This document shows, piece after piece, positions 41,848 to 51,230 of a stretch of DNA of 64,000 nucleotides (position 1 is the stretch's first letter; each line of letters starts with the position of its first letter). The DNA is from DATAES01 sp963721305 (GTDB lineage Bacteria; Actinomycetota; Acidimicrobiia; Acidimicrobiales; JACDCH01). A model generated the notes under the pieces. The model saw nothing but the letters and a program-made list of their open reading frames with translations, was not told the origin of the DNA and did no database searches. The stretch lies in NCBI GenBank assembly GCA_963721305.1, contig CAVRIR010000003.1:744001-808000 (forward strand). Reading direction: 5' to 3'. The position numbers were made by a program, and so were the translations under genes.

Positions 41848-44631
41848 ATGACGGAGTTCGCCGGTCGCCACATCGGCCCGTCCGACGCCGACATCGCCAA
41901 GATGCTCGCCGCCATCGGCTACGGGTCGCTCGACGACCTCGTGAACGCGGCCGTGCCCGATGCCATCAAGGCGTTCGACGGGCTCGACCTCGATGCGCTG
42001 ACCGAAGCCGAGGTACTCGACGCGCTGCGTGAGCTCGCCGACCACAACGAGGTCCTCGTGTCGATGATCGGGCTCGGGTACGCCGACACGATCACGCCGC
42101 CCGTGCTGCGACGCAACGTCCTCGAGAACCCGGCGTGGTACACGGCCTACACGCCGTACCAGCCCGAGATCTCGCAAGGCCGGCTCGAGGCGTTGCTCAA
42201 CTACCAGACGATGGTCACGGACCTGACAGGGCTCGACATCGCGAACGCGTCACTGCTCGACGAGGCGACCGCGGCTGCCGAAGCGATGGCGTTGTGCCGG
42301 CGCTCGTCGAAGGCCGCTGACGGCGCGGTGTTCGTGATGGATGCGGACTGCCATCCGCAGACGATCGCAGTCGTCGAGACGCGCGCCGAACCGCTCGGAC
42401 TGGAGGTCGTCGTCGCCGATCTCGCCGCTGGCGGGTTGCCTGACGGCGACGTGTTCGGCGTCCTCGTGCAGTACCCGTCATCGAGCGGACGGCTGGTCGA
42501 CTGGACGGCCGTGATCGAGTCCGCGCACGAGCGCGGCGCACTCGTGGCCGTCGCAACCGACCTGCTCGCGCTGTGCCTGTTGCGCTCGCCCGGCTCGATC
42601 GGCGCGGACGTCGCAGTCGGGTCGACGCAGCGGTTCGGCGTGCCGATGATGTTCGGCGGCCCGCACGCCGCGTTCATGGCGGTTCGTGCCGGACTCGAGC
42701 GGTCCCTGCCGGGACGGCTGGTGGGCGTCTCCGTCGATGCCGACGGCGACCTCGCCTACCGGCTCGCGCTGCAGACGCGCGAGCAGCACATCCGCCGCGA
42801 GAAGGCGACGTCGAACATCTGCACCGCACAGGTGCTGCTCGCGGTGCTGGCATCGATGTACGCGGTGTACCACGGTCCGGACGGACTGACCGAGATCGCG
42901 TCGCGCGTGCACGCCCGCGCGCGGGCGATCGCAGGATCGGGCGAGCCCGTGTACGACACGTTCTTCGACACTGTGCAGCTGCGCTTGCCGGGACGCGCCG
43001 CCGCGGTCGTGGCGGCCGCGCTCGACGAAGGCTTCAACCTTCGTCTCGTCGATGCGGACACCGTCGCGATCGCGTGTGACGAGACGACGACCGACGAACA
43101 CGTCGACGCCCTGCGTTCGTTGCTCGAGGCTGACACGGACGCCCCGCTCGTTGGTGGGATCCCCGAAACGTTCCTGCGCGACGATCAGTTCCTCACCCAT
43201 CCGGTGTTCCATGAGCACCACAGCGAGACGGCCATGTTGCGCTATCTGCGGAAGCTGGCGGACAAGGACGTCGCGCTCGACCGGTCGATGATCCCGCTCG
43301 GCTCGTGCACGATGAAGCTCAATGCCACGGCAGAGATGGAGCCGGTGACGTGGCCCGGTTTCGCCGGCCTCCATCCCTTCGTGCCGCTCGACCAGGCCGA
43401 GGGCTATCGGGTGCTCATCGCCGATCTCGAGCACTGGCTGGCCGCGATCACCGGCTACGACGCCGTCTCACTGCAACCCAACGCCGGCTCGCAAGGCGAG
43501 CTCGCCGGTCTTCTCGCCATCCGCGAGTGGCACCGCGCCAACGGAGACAACGACCGCGACGTCTGCCTCATCCCGTCATCCGCACACGGCACGAACGCGG
43601 CGTCCGCGGCGATGGCCGGCATGCGCGTCGTCGTGGTCGCGTGTGACGACCAGGGCAACGTCGACCTCGACGACCTGCGAGCGAAGCTCGACGCCGACCG
43701 GGCAGCGATCTCCGCGCTCATGGTCACGTACCCGTCGACCCACGGCGTGTTCGAGGAGTCGATCGGCGACATCTGCGCGGCGGTGCACGACGCGGGCGGG
43801 CAGGTCTACGTCGACGGCGCCAACCTCAACGCGCTGGTCGGCCTCGCGCAGCCGGGTCGGTTCGGCGCGGACGTGAGCCACCTCAACCTGCACAAGACGT
43901 TCTGCATCCCGCACGGCGGCGGTGGTCCCGGCGTGGGCCCGGTCGCGGTGCGCGCCCACCTCACGCCGTACCTGCCGAACCATCCGCTCACGCCCGAGGC
44001 CGGCCCGGCGACCGGACCCGGACCGATCTCCGCCGCGCCGTGGGGCTCGGCCGGCATCCTCCCGATCCCGTGGGCGTACATCCGGCTCATGGGCGGCGCC
44101 GGGCTGCGCCGCGCCACCGAGGTCGCGATCCTCAACGCCAACTACATCGCGAAGCGCCTCGCCCCGCACTACCCGGTGCTGTACACGGGCCGGGGCGGCT
44201 TGGTGGCGCACGAGTGCATCGTCGACATTCGCGGCATCACGAAGGAGACCGGAGTGTCGGTCGACGACGTCGCCAAGCGGCTGGTCGACTACGGCTTCCA
44301 CGCCCCCACGATGAGCTTTCCGGTCGCGGGCACGCTGATGATCGAGCCGACCGAGTCCGAGGACCTCGGCGAGATCGACCGCTTCTGTGACGCCATGATC
44401 GCCATGAGGGCCGAGATCGACAACCAGCCGGACCTGCTGCGCAACGCGCCGCACACCGCGGCGATGCTGCTGCGTGATCCCTGGGAGCAGCCGTACACCA
44501 GGGAGGAGGCGGCGTACCCCGTGGCATCCCTGCGTGCCGGGAAGTACTGGCCGCCCGTCCGCCGCATCGACGGCGGCTACGGCGACCGCAACCTCATGTG
44601 CGCGTGCCCCCCGCTCTCGTCCTACGAGTAA
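41848..44631 (+). CDS. gcvP: Glycine dehydrogenase (decarboxylating), P protein
   Basis: A 927-residue full-length P protein. N-terminal half: HIGPSDADIAKMLAAIGYGS, VLENPAWYTAYTPYQPEISQ. C-terminal half: PLGSCTMKLNATAEMEPVTW, LQPNAGSQGELAGLLAIREW, and the PLP-lysine segment HLNLHKTFCIPHGGGGPGVG (K683). It decarboxylates glycine and passes aminomethyl to the lipoyl arm of GcvH. AGGAG sits six bases before ATG 41848. It is preceded by a glycine riboswitch and is convergent with gcvT, so P is regulated apart from H and T. Confidence 0.97.
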   Translation: MTEFAGRHIGPSDADIAKMLAAIGYGSLDDLVNAAVPDAIKAFDGLDLDALTEAEVLDALRELADHNEVLVSMIGLGYADTITPPVLRRNVLENPAWYTAYTPYQPEISQGRLEALLNYQTMVTDLTGLDIANASLLDEATAAAEAMALCRRSSKAADGAVFVMDADCHPQTIAVVETRAEPLGLEVVVADLAAGGLPDGDVFGVLVQYPSSSGRLVDWTAVIESAHERGALVAVATDLLALCLLRSPGSIGADVAVGSTQRFGVPMMFGGPHAAFMAVRAGLERSLPGRLVGVSVDADGDLAYRLALQTREQHIRREKATSNICTAQVLLAVLASMYAVYHGPDGLTEIASRVHARARAIAGSGEPVYDTFFDTVQLRLPGRAAAVVAAALDEGFNLRLVDADTVAIACDETTTDEHVDALRSLLEADTDAPLVGGIPETFLRDDQFLTHPVFHEHHSETAMLRYLRKLADKDVALDRSMIPLGSCTMKLNATAEMEPVTWPGFAGLHPFVPLDQAEGYRVLIADLEHWLAAITGYDAVSLQPNAGSQGELAGLLAIREWHRANGDNDRDVCLIPSSAHGTNAASAAMAGMRVVVVACDDQGNVDLDDLRAKLDADRAAISALMVTYPSTHGVFEESIGDICAAVHDAGGQVYVDGANLNALVGLAQPGRFGADVSHLNLHKTFCIPHGGGGPGVGPVAVRAHLTPYLPNHPLTPEAGPATGPGPISAAPWGSAGILPIPWAYIRLMGGAGLRRATEVAILNANYIAKRLAPHYPVLYTGRGGLVAHECIVDIRGITKETGVSVDDVAKRLVDYGFHAPTMSFPVAGTLMIEPTESEDLGEIDRFCDAMIAMRAEIDNQPDLLRNAPHTAAMLLRDPWEQPYTREEAAYPVASLRAGKYWPPVRRIDGGYGDRNLMCACPPLSSYE

Positions 44632-44636
44632 AACGC

Positions 44637-44684
44637 GTTCTGGCGTCAGATTCGGCGGAATACCGCCGTCAGTGACGCCAGAAC
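44637..44684. terminator. Bidirectional hairpin between gcvP and gcvT
   Basis: The outer stem GTTCTGGCGTCA (44637-44648) pairs perfectly with TGACGCCAGAAC (44673-44684), with an inner GGCGG-AATA-CCGCC hairpin. It directly follows the gcvP stop and includes the last codons of gcvT, as expected for a terminator serving both convergent genes. No long U tract is present. Confidence 0.7.
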
Positions 44685-45733
44685 GGGGTGGGGACGACGG
44701 TCCCCGGCAGGGTGTCGCCCTCGCGGACCTGGATCGCCACCTCGCGACCCTCGCCGACATCGGGCGGTAGGAAGCCGAGGGCGATGCCGTGCTCGAGCAT
44801 CGGTGAGAAGTTGCCGCTGGTGACCTCGCCGGCCGGCTCACCGTCGACGAGCAACACCTGCTCGGCACGCGGCGGGCGGCGGCCCTCGGTGTTGATGCCC
44901 CGCAGCCGCCGGACCACGCCCTGCTCGCGCTCGGCTGCCAACGCCTCCCGTCCGAGGAACGGGCCCTTCTCCCAGCTCACCACCCAACCGAGTCCCGCTT
45001 GGAGTGGCGTGATGCCGGGACCGAGCTCGTGGCCGTGCAGCGGCAGGCCCGCTTCGAGCCGCAGCGTGTCGCGCGCGCCCAAGCCGGCGGGTACGACGCC
45101 GGCGCCCGTGACCGCCTCCCACACGTCGGCCGCGCGGGTCGCGGGCACGGAGAGCTCGACGCCGTCCTCGCCGGTGTAGCCGGTGCCCGCGACAACGCAC
45201 GCGACTTCACCGCCCCATGACACCGGAGCGACTCGAAACCGTCCGACTGCAGCCGCTTCCGGCCACACCGTCGCCAGCCGTTCACGCGCCGATGGCCCCT
45301 GCACGGCGATGATCGCTCGCTCGGCGGTGACGTCGGCGTCTTCCCCCACGCCGAGTGCCTCACGCACACGAGACGTGTTCGACGCGTTCGGCATGACGTC
45401 GAAGCGATCAGGCTCGATCCACCACACGATGATGTCGTCGAGGACGGACGCGTCGTTCTCGTCGAGCAGGTGCGTGTACTGCGCCCGACCGGGCGCGATC
45501 TTGCGAAGGTCGTTCGTCAGCGCGAGCTGCAACCGCTCGAGCGCGTCGGGACCGGTCACCCGCACTGTGCCGAGATGGCTGACATCGAACGCGACGGCGT
45601 CGGTGCGACAGGCGCGGTGCTCGGCCAGCGTGCCCTCGCCGTACGACAGGGGCATCTCCCATCCCCCGAAGGGGACGAGCTTGGCGCCGAGAGCGCGATG
45701 GACGGCGTCGATCGGTGAGTGCCGAAGCGTCAC
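44669..45733 (-). CDS. gcvT: Aminomethyltransferase (glycine cleavage T protein)
   Basis: 354 residues from GTG 45733. GcvT signatures: LVPFGGWEMPLSYGEGTLAE, VAFDVSHLGTVRVTGPDALE, GTGYTGEDGVELSVPA, and LGARDTLRLEAGLPLHGHEL. It transfers the methylene group to tetrahydrofolate and releases ammonia. The GTG overlaps the stop of the upstream MerR gene, so it belongs to the gcvH-garA-merR transcript group on the minus strand, not with gcvP. Confidence 0.95.
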   Translation of the reverse strand: MTLRHSPIDAVHRALGAKLVPFGGWEMPLSYGEGTLAEHRACRTDAVAFDVSHLGTVRVTGPDALERLQLALTNDLRKIAPGRAQYTHLLDENDASVLDDIIVWWIEPDRFDVMPNASNTSRVREALGVGEDADVTAERAIIAVQGPSARERLATVWPEAAAVGRFRVAPVSWGGEVACVVAGTGYTGEDGVELSVPATRAADVWEAVTGAGVVPAGLGARDTLRLEAGLPLHGHELGPGITPLQAGLGWVVSWEKGPFLGREALAAEREQGVVRRLRGINTEGRRPPRAEQVLLVDGEPAGEVTSGNFSPMLEHGIALGFLPPDVGEGREVAIQVREGDTLPGTVVPTPFWRH

Positions 45734-46203
45734 CCGTGCTCGGCCGGTACGAGCGGCGTGCCGTCCCCCGGCGCCGACGGAAGGGCCGGGGGGAACAGCT
45801 CACTGATCGAGGCATCGACCTCCCGGGCCACCCGCCCGAGTGACAAGACGTTGAGCACACCCTGGCCGGTACGGACCAGGTCGACGAGCTCGCCGTCGTC
45901 GCGGGCGAGGACGGCGGTGCTGCCGTCGATGACGATGTTGGCGCTCGTGATGTCAGCACCCACGTGCTCACGCAGGTTGGCGAACACGTCGCGCACGGTC
46001 TCGAGCTTGATGCCCGCGTCGAGCAGCTGCTTGATGATCTTCAGCTCGAGCAGGTCGCGGTACGAGTACTTCCGGCGGCTGCCACTGCCCTTCGCATCGG
46101 CCATCGACGGGCGCACGAGGTCGGTGCGCGCCCAGTAGTCGAGCTGGCGATAGGTGATGCCCACGATCTCGGCGGTACGGGTGCCGCTGAAGCCTGTTTC
46201 CAC
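45730..46203 (-). CDS. MerR-family transcriptional regulator (Rv1830-like)
   Basis: 157 residues. The winged helix (residues ~8-75) reads TRTAEIVGITYRQLDYWART, then KGSGSRRKYSYRDLLELKII; a coiled dimerisation helix and a small C-terminal domain (SANIVIDGSTAVLARDDGEL) follow. No sensory cysteines are evident, so it is not a metal sensor. Gene order with DUF151 and a second MerR gene matches mycobacterial Rv1828-Rv1830. GTGA overlap with gcvT downstream. Confidence 0.88.
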   Translation of the reverse strand: METGFSGTRTAEIVGITYRQLDYWARTDLVRPSMADAKGSGSRRKYSYRDLLELKIIKQLLDAGIKLETVRDVFANLREHVGADITSANIVIDGSTAVLARDDGELVDLVRTGQGVLNVLSLGRVAREVDASISELFPPALPSAPGDGTPLVPAEHG

Positions 46204-46286
46204 GCTGCCTCCCTCAGGACGACACGGGCGGAACTACACCCATGCAAGTCGAGAAGGGTACGGCGAAGGAGCGACGGAGACAAGGG

Positions 46287-46454
46287 TCAGCCCGCGAAGT
46301 CTTGCGGAGGTGCCGAACCGGCGCTCTCGTCCACGCCTCGAGACCGTCCCCAGGCGAACAACGACAACCCCGCCAGCAAGGCGACCGCGGCCCACCCGTA
46401 CATACGCAGCTGCTGATTGCCGCGACGTCGCCTCCCGGTTGACCACGCGTGCAC
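46287..46454 (-). CDS. Candidate small single-pass membrane protein
   Basis: 55 residues from GTG 46454. A basic N-terminus (WSTGRRRRGNQQLR) precedes one hydrophobic helix (MYGWAAVALLAGLSLFAW), then an acidic, Ala/Ser tail ending DFAG. Positive-inside topology is good. It lies between DUF151 and the MerR gene on the same strand. No strong ribosome binding site or known family, so moderate to low confidence. Confidence 0.45.
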   Translation of the reverse strand: MHAWSTGRRRRGNQQLRMYGWAAVALLAGLSLFAWGRSRGVDESAGSAPPQDFAG

Positions 46455-46479
46455 GTCAGATGAATCCCGACGGGCTCGA

Positions 46480-46968
46480 CTAACTGGCGAAGTCTTCCGG
46501 ATTGACCCGGTCGATGAACTCCTTGAACTGCTCGACGACCTCGTCCTGCTCCTCTTCCGCCTCGTCCTCGGGCGTGTAGCCGGCCTCGTCGAGCACACTC
46601 TCGTCGGCGTAAATCGTCGTGCCCGTGCGGACGGCGAGGGCGATGGCGTCGGACGGGCGGCTCGACACCACCTGGGTGCGGCCGTTCGAAGCGAGGTGGA
46701 GCTCGGCGTAGAACGTGCTGTCGCGCAGTTCGGTGACCACGACCCGATCGAGGCGGACCCCGAGCCCGTCGAGCACGTCCTTCATGAGGTCGTGCGTCAT
46801 CGGCCGTGGCGTCTCGACCTGCTCGAGCGCGAAGGCGATCGCAGTGGCCTCGGGACCGCCGATGAAGATCGGCAGCGTCCGATGCTCACCTTCGATCTCT
46901 CGCAGCAGGACGATCGGAGCGTTGGTGGGCAGCTCGACCCTGACGCCGATCAGCTCCATCTCCACCAT
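46480..46968 (-). CDS. Bifunctional nuclease (DUF151/BFN) family protein
   Basis: 162 residues from ATG 46968; GTG 46977 or ATG 46959 are possible. The BFN core is clear: LPIFIGGPEATAIAFALEQV, MTHDLMKDVLDGLGVRLDRV, RPSDAIALAVRTGTTIYADE. The C-terminus is acidic (EDEAEEEQDEVVEQF). Family members are reported nucleases in plants; the bacterial role is unclear. It lies between two MerR genes exactly as mycobacterial Rv1829 does. Confidence 0.9.
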   Translation of the reverse strand: MVEMELIGVRVELPTNAPIVLLREIEGEHRTLPIFIGGPEATAIAFALEQVETPRPMTHDLMKDVLDGLGVRLDRVVVTELRDSTFYAELHLASNGRTQVVSSRPSDAIALAVRTGTTIYADESVLDEAGYTPEDEAEEEQDEVVEQFKEFIDRVNPEDFAS

Positions 46969-47012
46969 TGGGCGCACCCTATCCCGCGAGGCCGGGAAAC
47001 GAGGGTCGGTGA

Positions 47013-47789
47013 CTACAAGCTGTAGGACTTCAACGCGTTGCGCAGCATGGCGCCGCGCAAGCGCTCGCCGAGCGACGCGAGATCGGTCAGATTGTCGACC
47101 GCTTGTTGGCGGGCGGCCGGATTCCGTTGCTTCACGAGCGGCATGACCACCTGCTCGAAGAACGACGCCTCACGGTCCGCGGCCACCTTGTACATGCGGA
47201 GGTGGCGCGCCTCGACGCCATAGCGAAGGAAGCCTGCGGCCAGCCGGGCCACCACCAACGCGTCTTCGTCGTAGAGCGTGTCGCGCCCCATCGGGCGGCC
47301 GACGACGAGGCCGTAGCGCTCGAGCTCGGTGATGATCTTGTCGGGCAGTCCTGTGGCGGACGAGAGCTCGTCGCGTGTGAGGCTCACCGCACTCGGGCCG
47401 CGGTCGAGCGTCGCGCTCGTCTGTGCCGGTCGTGAACGGTTCGATCGGGCCGGCGGGGCGGCGGGTGCGGGCAACGGCAGCTGCGGCTCCGGCTCCGGCT
47501 CGGGCTCGGGCGTCTGATCGTTCGTCTCGACCGGCTCGGAGTCCGGTCGCCCCTCGAGGCGGCCCTTGATCACCTTGAGCGGTAGGAAGTTCTCCTTCTG
47601 CTGGGTGAGGATCCAGCGCAGCTGATCGATGTCGGGCTCGTAGAACTTCCGGTACCCGGACGGCGTGCGCTCGGGGTCGAGCAGACCCTGGCTCTCCAGG
47701 AACCGGATCTTCGAGATCGTGACGTCCGGGAACTCCTCCTGGAGGAGCGCGAGGACCTCTCCGATCGACAGGTGGGCGCGCTCGGCCAC
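47013..47789 (-). CDS. MerR-family transcriptional regulator (Rv1828-like)
   Basis: 258 residues from GTG 47789. The N-terminal winged helix (LSIGEVLALLQEEFPDVTIS; KIRFLESQGLLDPERTPSGY) is followed by a Pro/Glu linker (TPEPEPEPEPQLPLPAPAAP, ~residues 92-120) and a helical effector-like domain (LSSATGLPDKIITELERYGL; RHLRMYKVAADREASFFEQV). The match to mycobacterial Rv1828 is from memory. It starts 12 bp after the FHA gene stop. Confidence 0.9.
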   Translation of the reverse strand: MAERAHLSIGEVLALLQEEFPDVTISKIRFLESQGLLDPERTPSGYRKFYEPDIDQLRWILTQQKENFLPLKVIKGRLEGRPDSEPVETNDQTPEPEPEPEPQLPLPAPAAPPARSNRSRPAQTSATLDRGPSAVSLTRDELSSATGLPDKIITELERYGLVVGRPMGRDTLYDEDALVVARLAAGFLRYGVEARHLRMYKVAADREASFFEQVVMPLVKQRNPAARQQAVDNLTDLASLGERLRGAMLRNALKSYSL

Positions 47790-47801
47790 AGGCTGCCATC
47801 C

Positions 47802-48284
47802 CTACGCGTTCGGCCCGGCGAAGAAGGCGAGCTTGAACTTGCCGATCTGAAGCTCGTCACCGTTCTTGACCGGGCCGGACTCCACCCGCTCCCGGTTCAG
47901 GTAGGTGCCGTTCAGCGAGCCGACGTCACGCACGATGAAACCGGACTCGCCCCGGTGCAGCTCGGCGTGGCGGCGTGACACGGTGATGTCGTCGAGGAAG
48001 ATGTCGCTGTCGGGATGGCGACCCACCGTGGTGACGGTTTTGGTCAGCCCGAGTCGGGATCCGGCCGTTGGCCCTCGGGTGACGACGAGGAGGCCGGCGC
48101 CGGGCGGGATGTCGTCGAGGTCGAAGGTGAGCTCGTCCTCCCCCGCTTCGGGTGGGACGTCGAAGCTGAACGAGATCGTCGTCCTGTCTCCGGGCTCCAG
48201 CTCGAGCGGCGCACCGCACGACGAACAGAAGTTGGCCCCCAGCGGGTTCCGGTGCCCGCACTGGTTGCAGAACACCTCGGCCAT
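47802..48284 (-). CDS. garA: GarA-like FHA protein with N-terminal zinc ribbon
   Basis: 160 residues. Residues 6-23 form a zinc ribbon, C6-x2-C9 and C20-x2-C23 (FCNQCGHRNPLGANFCSSCG). Residues ~35-40 hold Thr-Thr (DRTTISFSFD), placed where GarA/OdhI has its phospho-Thr motif. The FHA domain follows: GRHPDSDIFLDDITVSRRHA, VRDVGSLNGTYLNRERV, LQIGKFKLAFF, near-identical to GarA. GarA/OdhI inhibits 2-oxoglutarate dehydrogenase and tunes glutamate metabolism when unphosphorylated. Mycobacterial GarA has no zinc ribbon, so this architecture is unusual. Next to gcvH, as in mycobacteria. Confidence 0.87.
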   Translation of the reverse strand: MAEVFCNQCGHRNPLGANFCSSCGAPLELEPGDRTTISFSFDVPPEAGEDELTFDLDDIPPGAGLLVVTRGPTAGSRLGLTKTVTTVGRHPDSDIFLDDITVSRRHAELHRGESGFIVRDVGSLNGTYLNRERVESGPVKNGDELQIGKFKLAFFAGPNA

Positions 48285-48311
48285 TACGTCGCTCTCGCTT
48301 CGCTCAACAGC

Positions 48312-48692
48312 TCATCCGTCGATCAACTGCCGGTACGCGCCGGCGTCGAGGAGCTGATCGAGTTGGGAGACGTCGTCGGGCTCGATGTCACAGAGCCAGC
48401 CGTCGCCGTACGGGTCCTCGTTCAGTCGCTGCGGCGCGTCGGCGAGCTCGGCGTTGACCTCGATCACGGTGCCGGCGACGGGCGCGTAGATGTCGGACAC
48501 CGACTTCGTCGACTCGACCTCGCTGAAGCTCTCGCCGAGCGTGACGGTCGTACCCACCGCGGGAAGTTGCACGTACACGACATCGCCCAACGCGTCCTGC
48601 GCGTAGTCGGTGATGCCGATGCGAACGCGACCGTTGTCGAGCCGCGCCCACTCATGGTCCTTCGAGTACCGCAGCTCGTCGGGCACGTTCAT
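48312..48692 (-). CDS. gcvH: Glycine cleavage system H protein
   Basis: 126 residues from ATG 48692 (MNVPDELRYSKDHEWARLDN). The lipoylated lysine is K63 in SEVESTKSVSDIYAPVAGTV. It shuttles aminomethyl groups between GcvP and GcvT. It heads the garA-merR-DUF151-merR-gcvT series on the minus strand, with gaps of 27, 12 and 44 bp, so these probably share a transcript. Confidence 0.97.
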   Translation of the reverse strand: MNVPDELRYSKDHEWARLDNGRVRIGITDYAQDALGDVVYVQLPAVGTTVTLGESFSEVESTKSVSDIYAPVAGTVIEVNAELADAPQRLNEDPYGDGWLCDIEPDDVSQLDQLLDAGAYRQLIDG

Positions 48693-48741
48693 GACGCGGC
48701 ACGTTATACCCACCCTCAACCTCATGTTGAGGGGAAGATGA

Positions 48742-51230
48742 TCAGCGCAAGAGTTGGCGGATGCGGCGGGCGTACTCCTGTGCCAGGCGCCGAGCGTCGA
48801 CGTCCGATCCGGCTTCCGCCCACACGTGCGTGAGCGGTTCCTCGGGGTCGGGCAGCGCGAGTGCCCAGTCGTCGCCGTGGCGCACCTTCACACCGTCGAC
48901 GAGCTCTTGGTCGCGGTCCTTCGTCATCTCCATGAGTGATCGCATGACCGTTCCTTTGTGCTCCCACGGCGTCACGACCGCTTCGTGCGCGACGTGCACG
49001 CGTGGCAAGTGGTGCACCAGCGACGACAGCCGCAACTGTTGCCGCGCGAGCAGCTCGAGCACCTTCACGACCGTGGCGGCCGCGTCGAACGCGGGCAGGA
49101 AGCCCGGGAGGATGTAGCCGCCGTCGAGACTCGCGGCGAACCCGACGCCCTCCTCGGACGCGGCGTCCATCGAGCGCCGCGAGTGGAGAGCTTCGTGTAG
49201 AGCACCTTGACCCCGTGACGCGCCGCGATCGCCTCCGCGTGCCGGGTGACGGCCACGGGAAGCGCGACGCAGTCACCGAGCAGATGGTCCGACACGAGGT
49301 CGAGCAGCGCGAGAACCGCTTCGGTGTGCGACAGCACGTGGCCCTCGTCGTCGATCAGCGTGAGGTGCTCGCCGTCGGGGTCGATCGCCGCGCCGAGGTG
49401 GGCGCCCGATGCCCGGACGAGCCCGGCGACGTTGGCGGCGTGGCTGGCCGGGTCGTAGCGCAGAACGCCGCTGGTCGACGCGTAGGGATTCACCGCGAGC
49501 ACGTCGGCACCCAGCTTGGCCAGCACGTTCGGCATCACGAACGACGTCGACCCGTACCCGTAGTCGACCACGACCTTCGGCTTGCTCGAACGGATCAGGG
49601 CCACGTCGACGGTCGATTCCAAGGCGACGGAGTACTGCTCGAGGGCCCGCGGGGGGAACCCGATGTCGCCGATCTCGGCGGGCAGCACGCGGCGGAAGTC
49701 CTCACGGTTGAAGAGGCGTTCGATCTTGCGCTGGCCGTCCTCGGACAGGTCGAGGCCGTTGTCGTCGAAGAACCGCACCACTACGGACTGCGGGTCGGCC
49801 TCGACGAGCCGGATGCTGAGCCCTGCCACAGAATTCGGCTGGCGGGTCACGAACCGCGTGACGGGCACGGACGCCACTTCGAGGTCGAGCACGTTCACGC
49901 CGGCGGCGTTGAGCCCTGCCATCATCGCCCGCTTCAGCATGCGGGCCGACCGGGACGAGTCCCGCGAGGTGATGACCGTGGTCTCCTTCTTCAGCGAGCT
50001 GCCGTGGGCCATCGCCAAGCGGGTGGCCAGCTCGGGCGTGATGTCCACGTTGGCCAGGCCCGACACGCCGTCGCGGCCGAACAACGACCGCGCACCGCGC
50101 GACTCCCACACGATGGATGAGTTCACGACCGCCGCGGTCTCGACGGTCTTGAACGGATAGACCTTCACGCCCGAGCCCAGCACCGCGTTGTCGCCGACGA
50201 AGCACTCGTCGCCGAGCACGACACCTTCTTCGCAGCGGACCCCGCTGCGTAGATCACAGGCCCGCCCGACGACCGTGCCCCGGAGCCGCACGTTCGGACC
50301 GAGGTACGCGTTGTCGTGGATCACGACCCGCTCCAGGTCCGCACCCTCGCGGATGCGCACGTTGCCGCCGAGAACGGTGTACTCCCCGATCCGGGCGTTG
50401 GCCTCGACCCGGCAGTTCTCGCCGATGACCGCGGGTCCGTCGACCACGGCCTCGGGATGGAGCTCGGCTCCTTCACCCAGCCACACGCCGTGTTCGAGGC
50501 GGAACCCGGGGATGTCGATCGTGACCTTGCCGTCGAGGACGTCCTTGTGCACCCGCACATACGCCTCGAGCGTGCCGACGTCCTCCCAGTAGCCCTCGGC
50601 GACCGCGCCGAACAGCGGCATGTTGTTGGCCAGCAGCTTCGGGAAGACCTCGCTCGAGAAGTCGACGGCCTCGCCGGCCGGGATGTAGTCGAAGATCTCG
50701 GGCTCGAGCATGAAGATCCCGGTGTTGATGGTGTCGCTGAACACCTGCCCCCAGGTGGGCTTTTCGAGGAAGCGCTCGATCGAGCCGTCCTCCTGCGTGA
50801 TCACGATGCCGAACTCGAGCGGGTTGTCGACCGCCACGAGGCCGATGGTCGCGAGCGCCTGGCGGGACTCGTGGAACGACACGATCTTGGACAGGTCGAT
50901 GTCGGTGAGCACGTCGCCCGAGATCACGAGAAACCGCTCGTCGAGCTCGTCCATCGCGTTGCGGACCGATCCTGCAGTGCCGAGCGGCTGCTCCTCGGTG
51001 GCGTAGACGATCCGCACGCCCCAGTCGGAGCCGTCCGCGAAGTACGTGCGAATGGCGTTGGGCATGAAAGCCAGCGTCACGACGATGTCGTCGAAGCCGT
51101 GCCGCTTCAGCAACCCGATGATGTGCTCCATCATCGGCAGGTTCGCCAGGGGCATCATCGGCTTCGGCTGATTCGAAGTCAGCGGCCGCAGTCGGCTGCC
51201 TTCGCCGCCGGCCATGATCACTGCCTTCAT
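48742..51230 (-). CDS. Mannose-1-phosphate guanylyltransferase / phosphomannomutase-like fusion (one apparent frameshift)
   Basis: ATG 51230. Residues 1-~235 are a nucleotidyltransferase (MKAVIMAGGEGSRLRPLTSN, GTAGSVRNAMDEL). Residues ~255-370 are hexapeptide beta-helix repeats. From ~380 a phosphomannomutase-like region runs to the end. The frame breaks near 49175-49183 (residue ~683) and resumes as SMDAASEEGVGFAASLDGGY to 48742; one CG restores it, giving ~829 residues. The canonical phospho-Ser loop TASHNP reads TSRDSSRSARML, so mutase activity is uncertain. Role: sugar-nucleotide supply for glycolipids or cell wall. The start overlaps the upstream CDP-alcohol phosphatidyltransferase stop (TGATG). 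Confidence 0.85.

Noticed and set aside
44629..44642. KstR-like sequence TAAAACGCGTTCTG after gcvP
   Set aside because: The last fixed A is G, it overlaps the gcvP stop and the terminator stem, and no gene starts near it.
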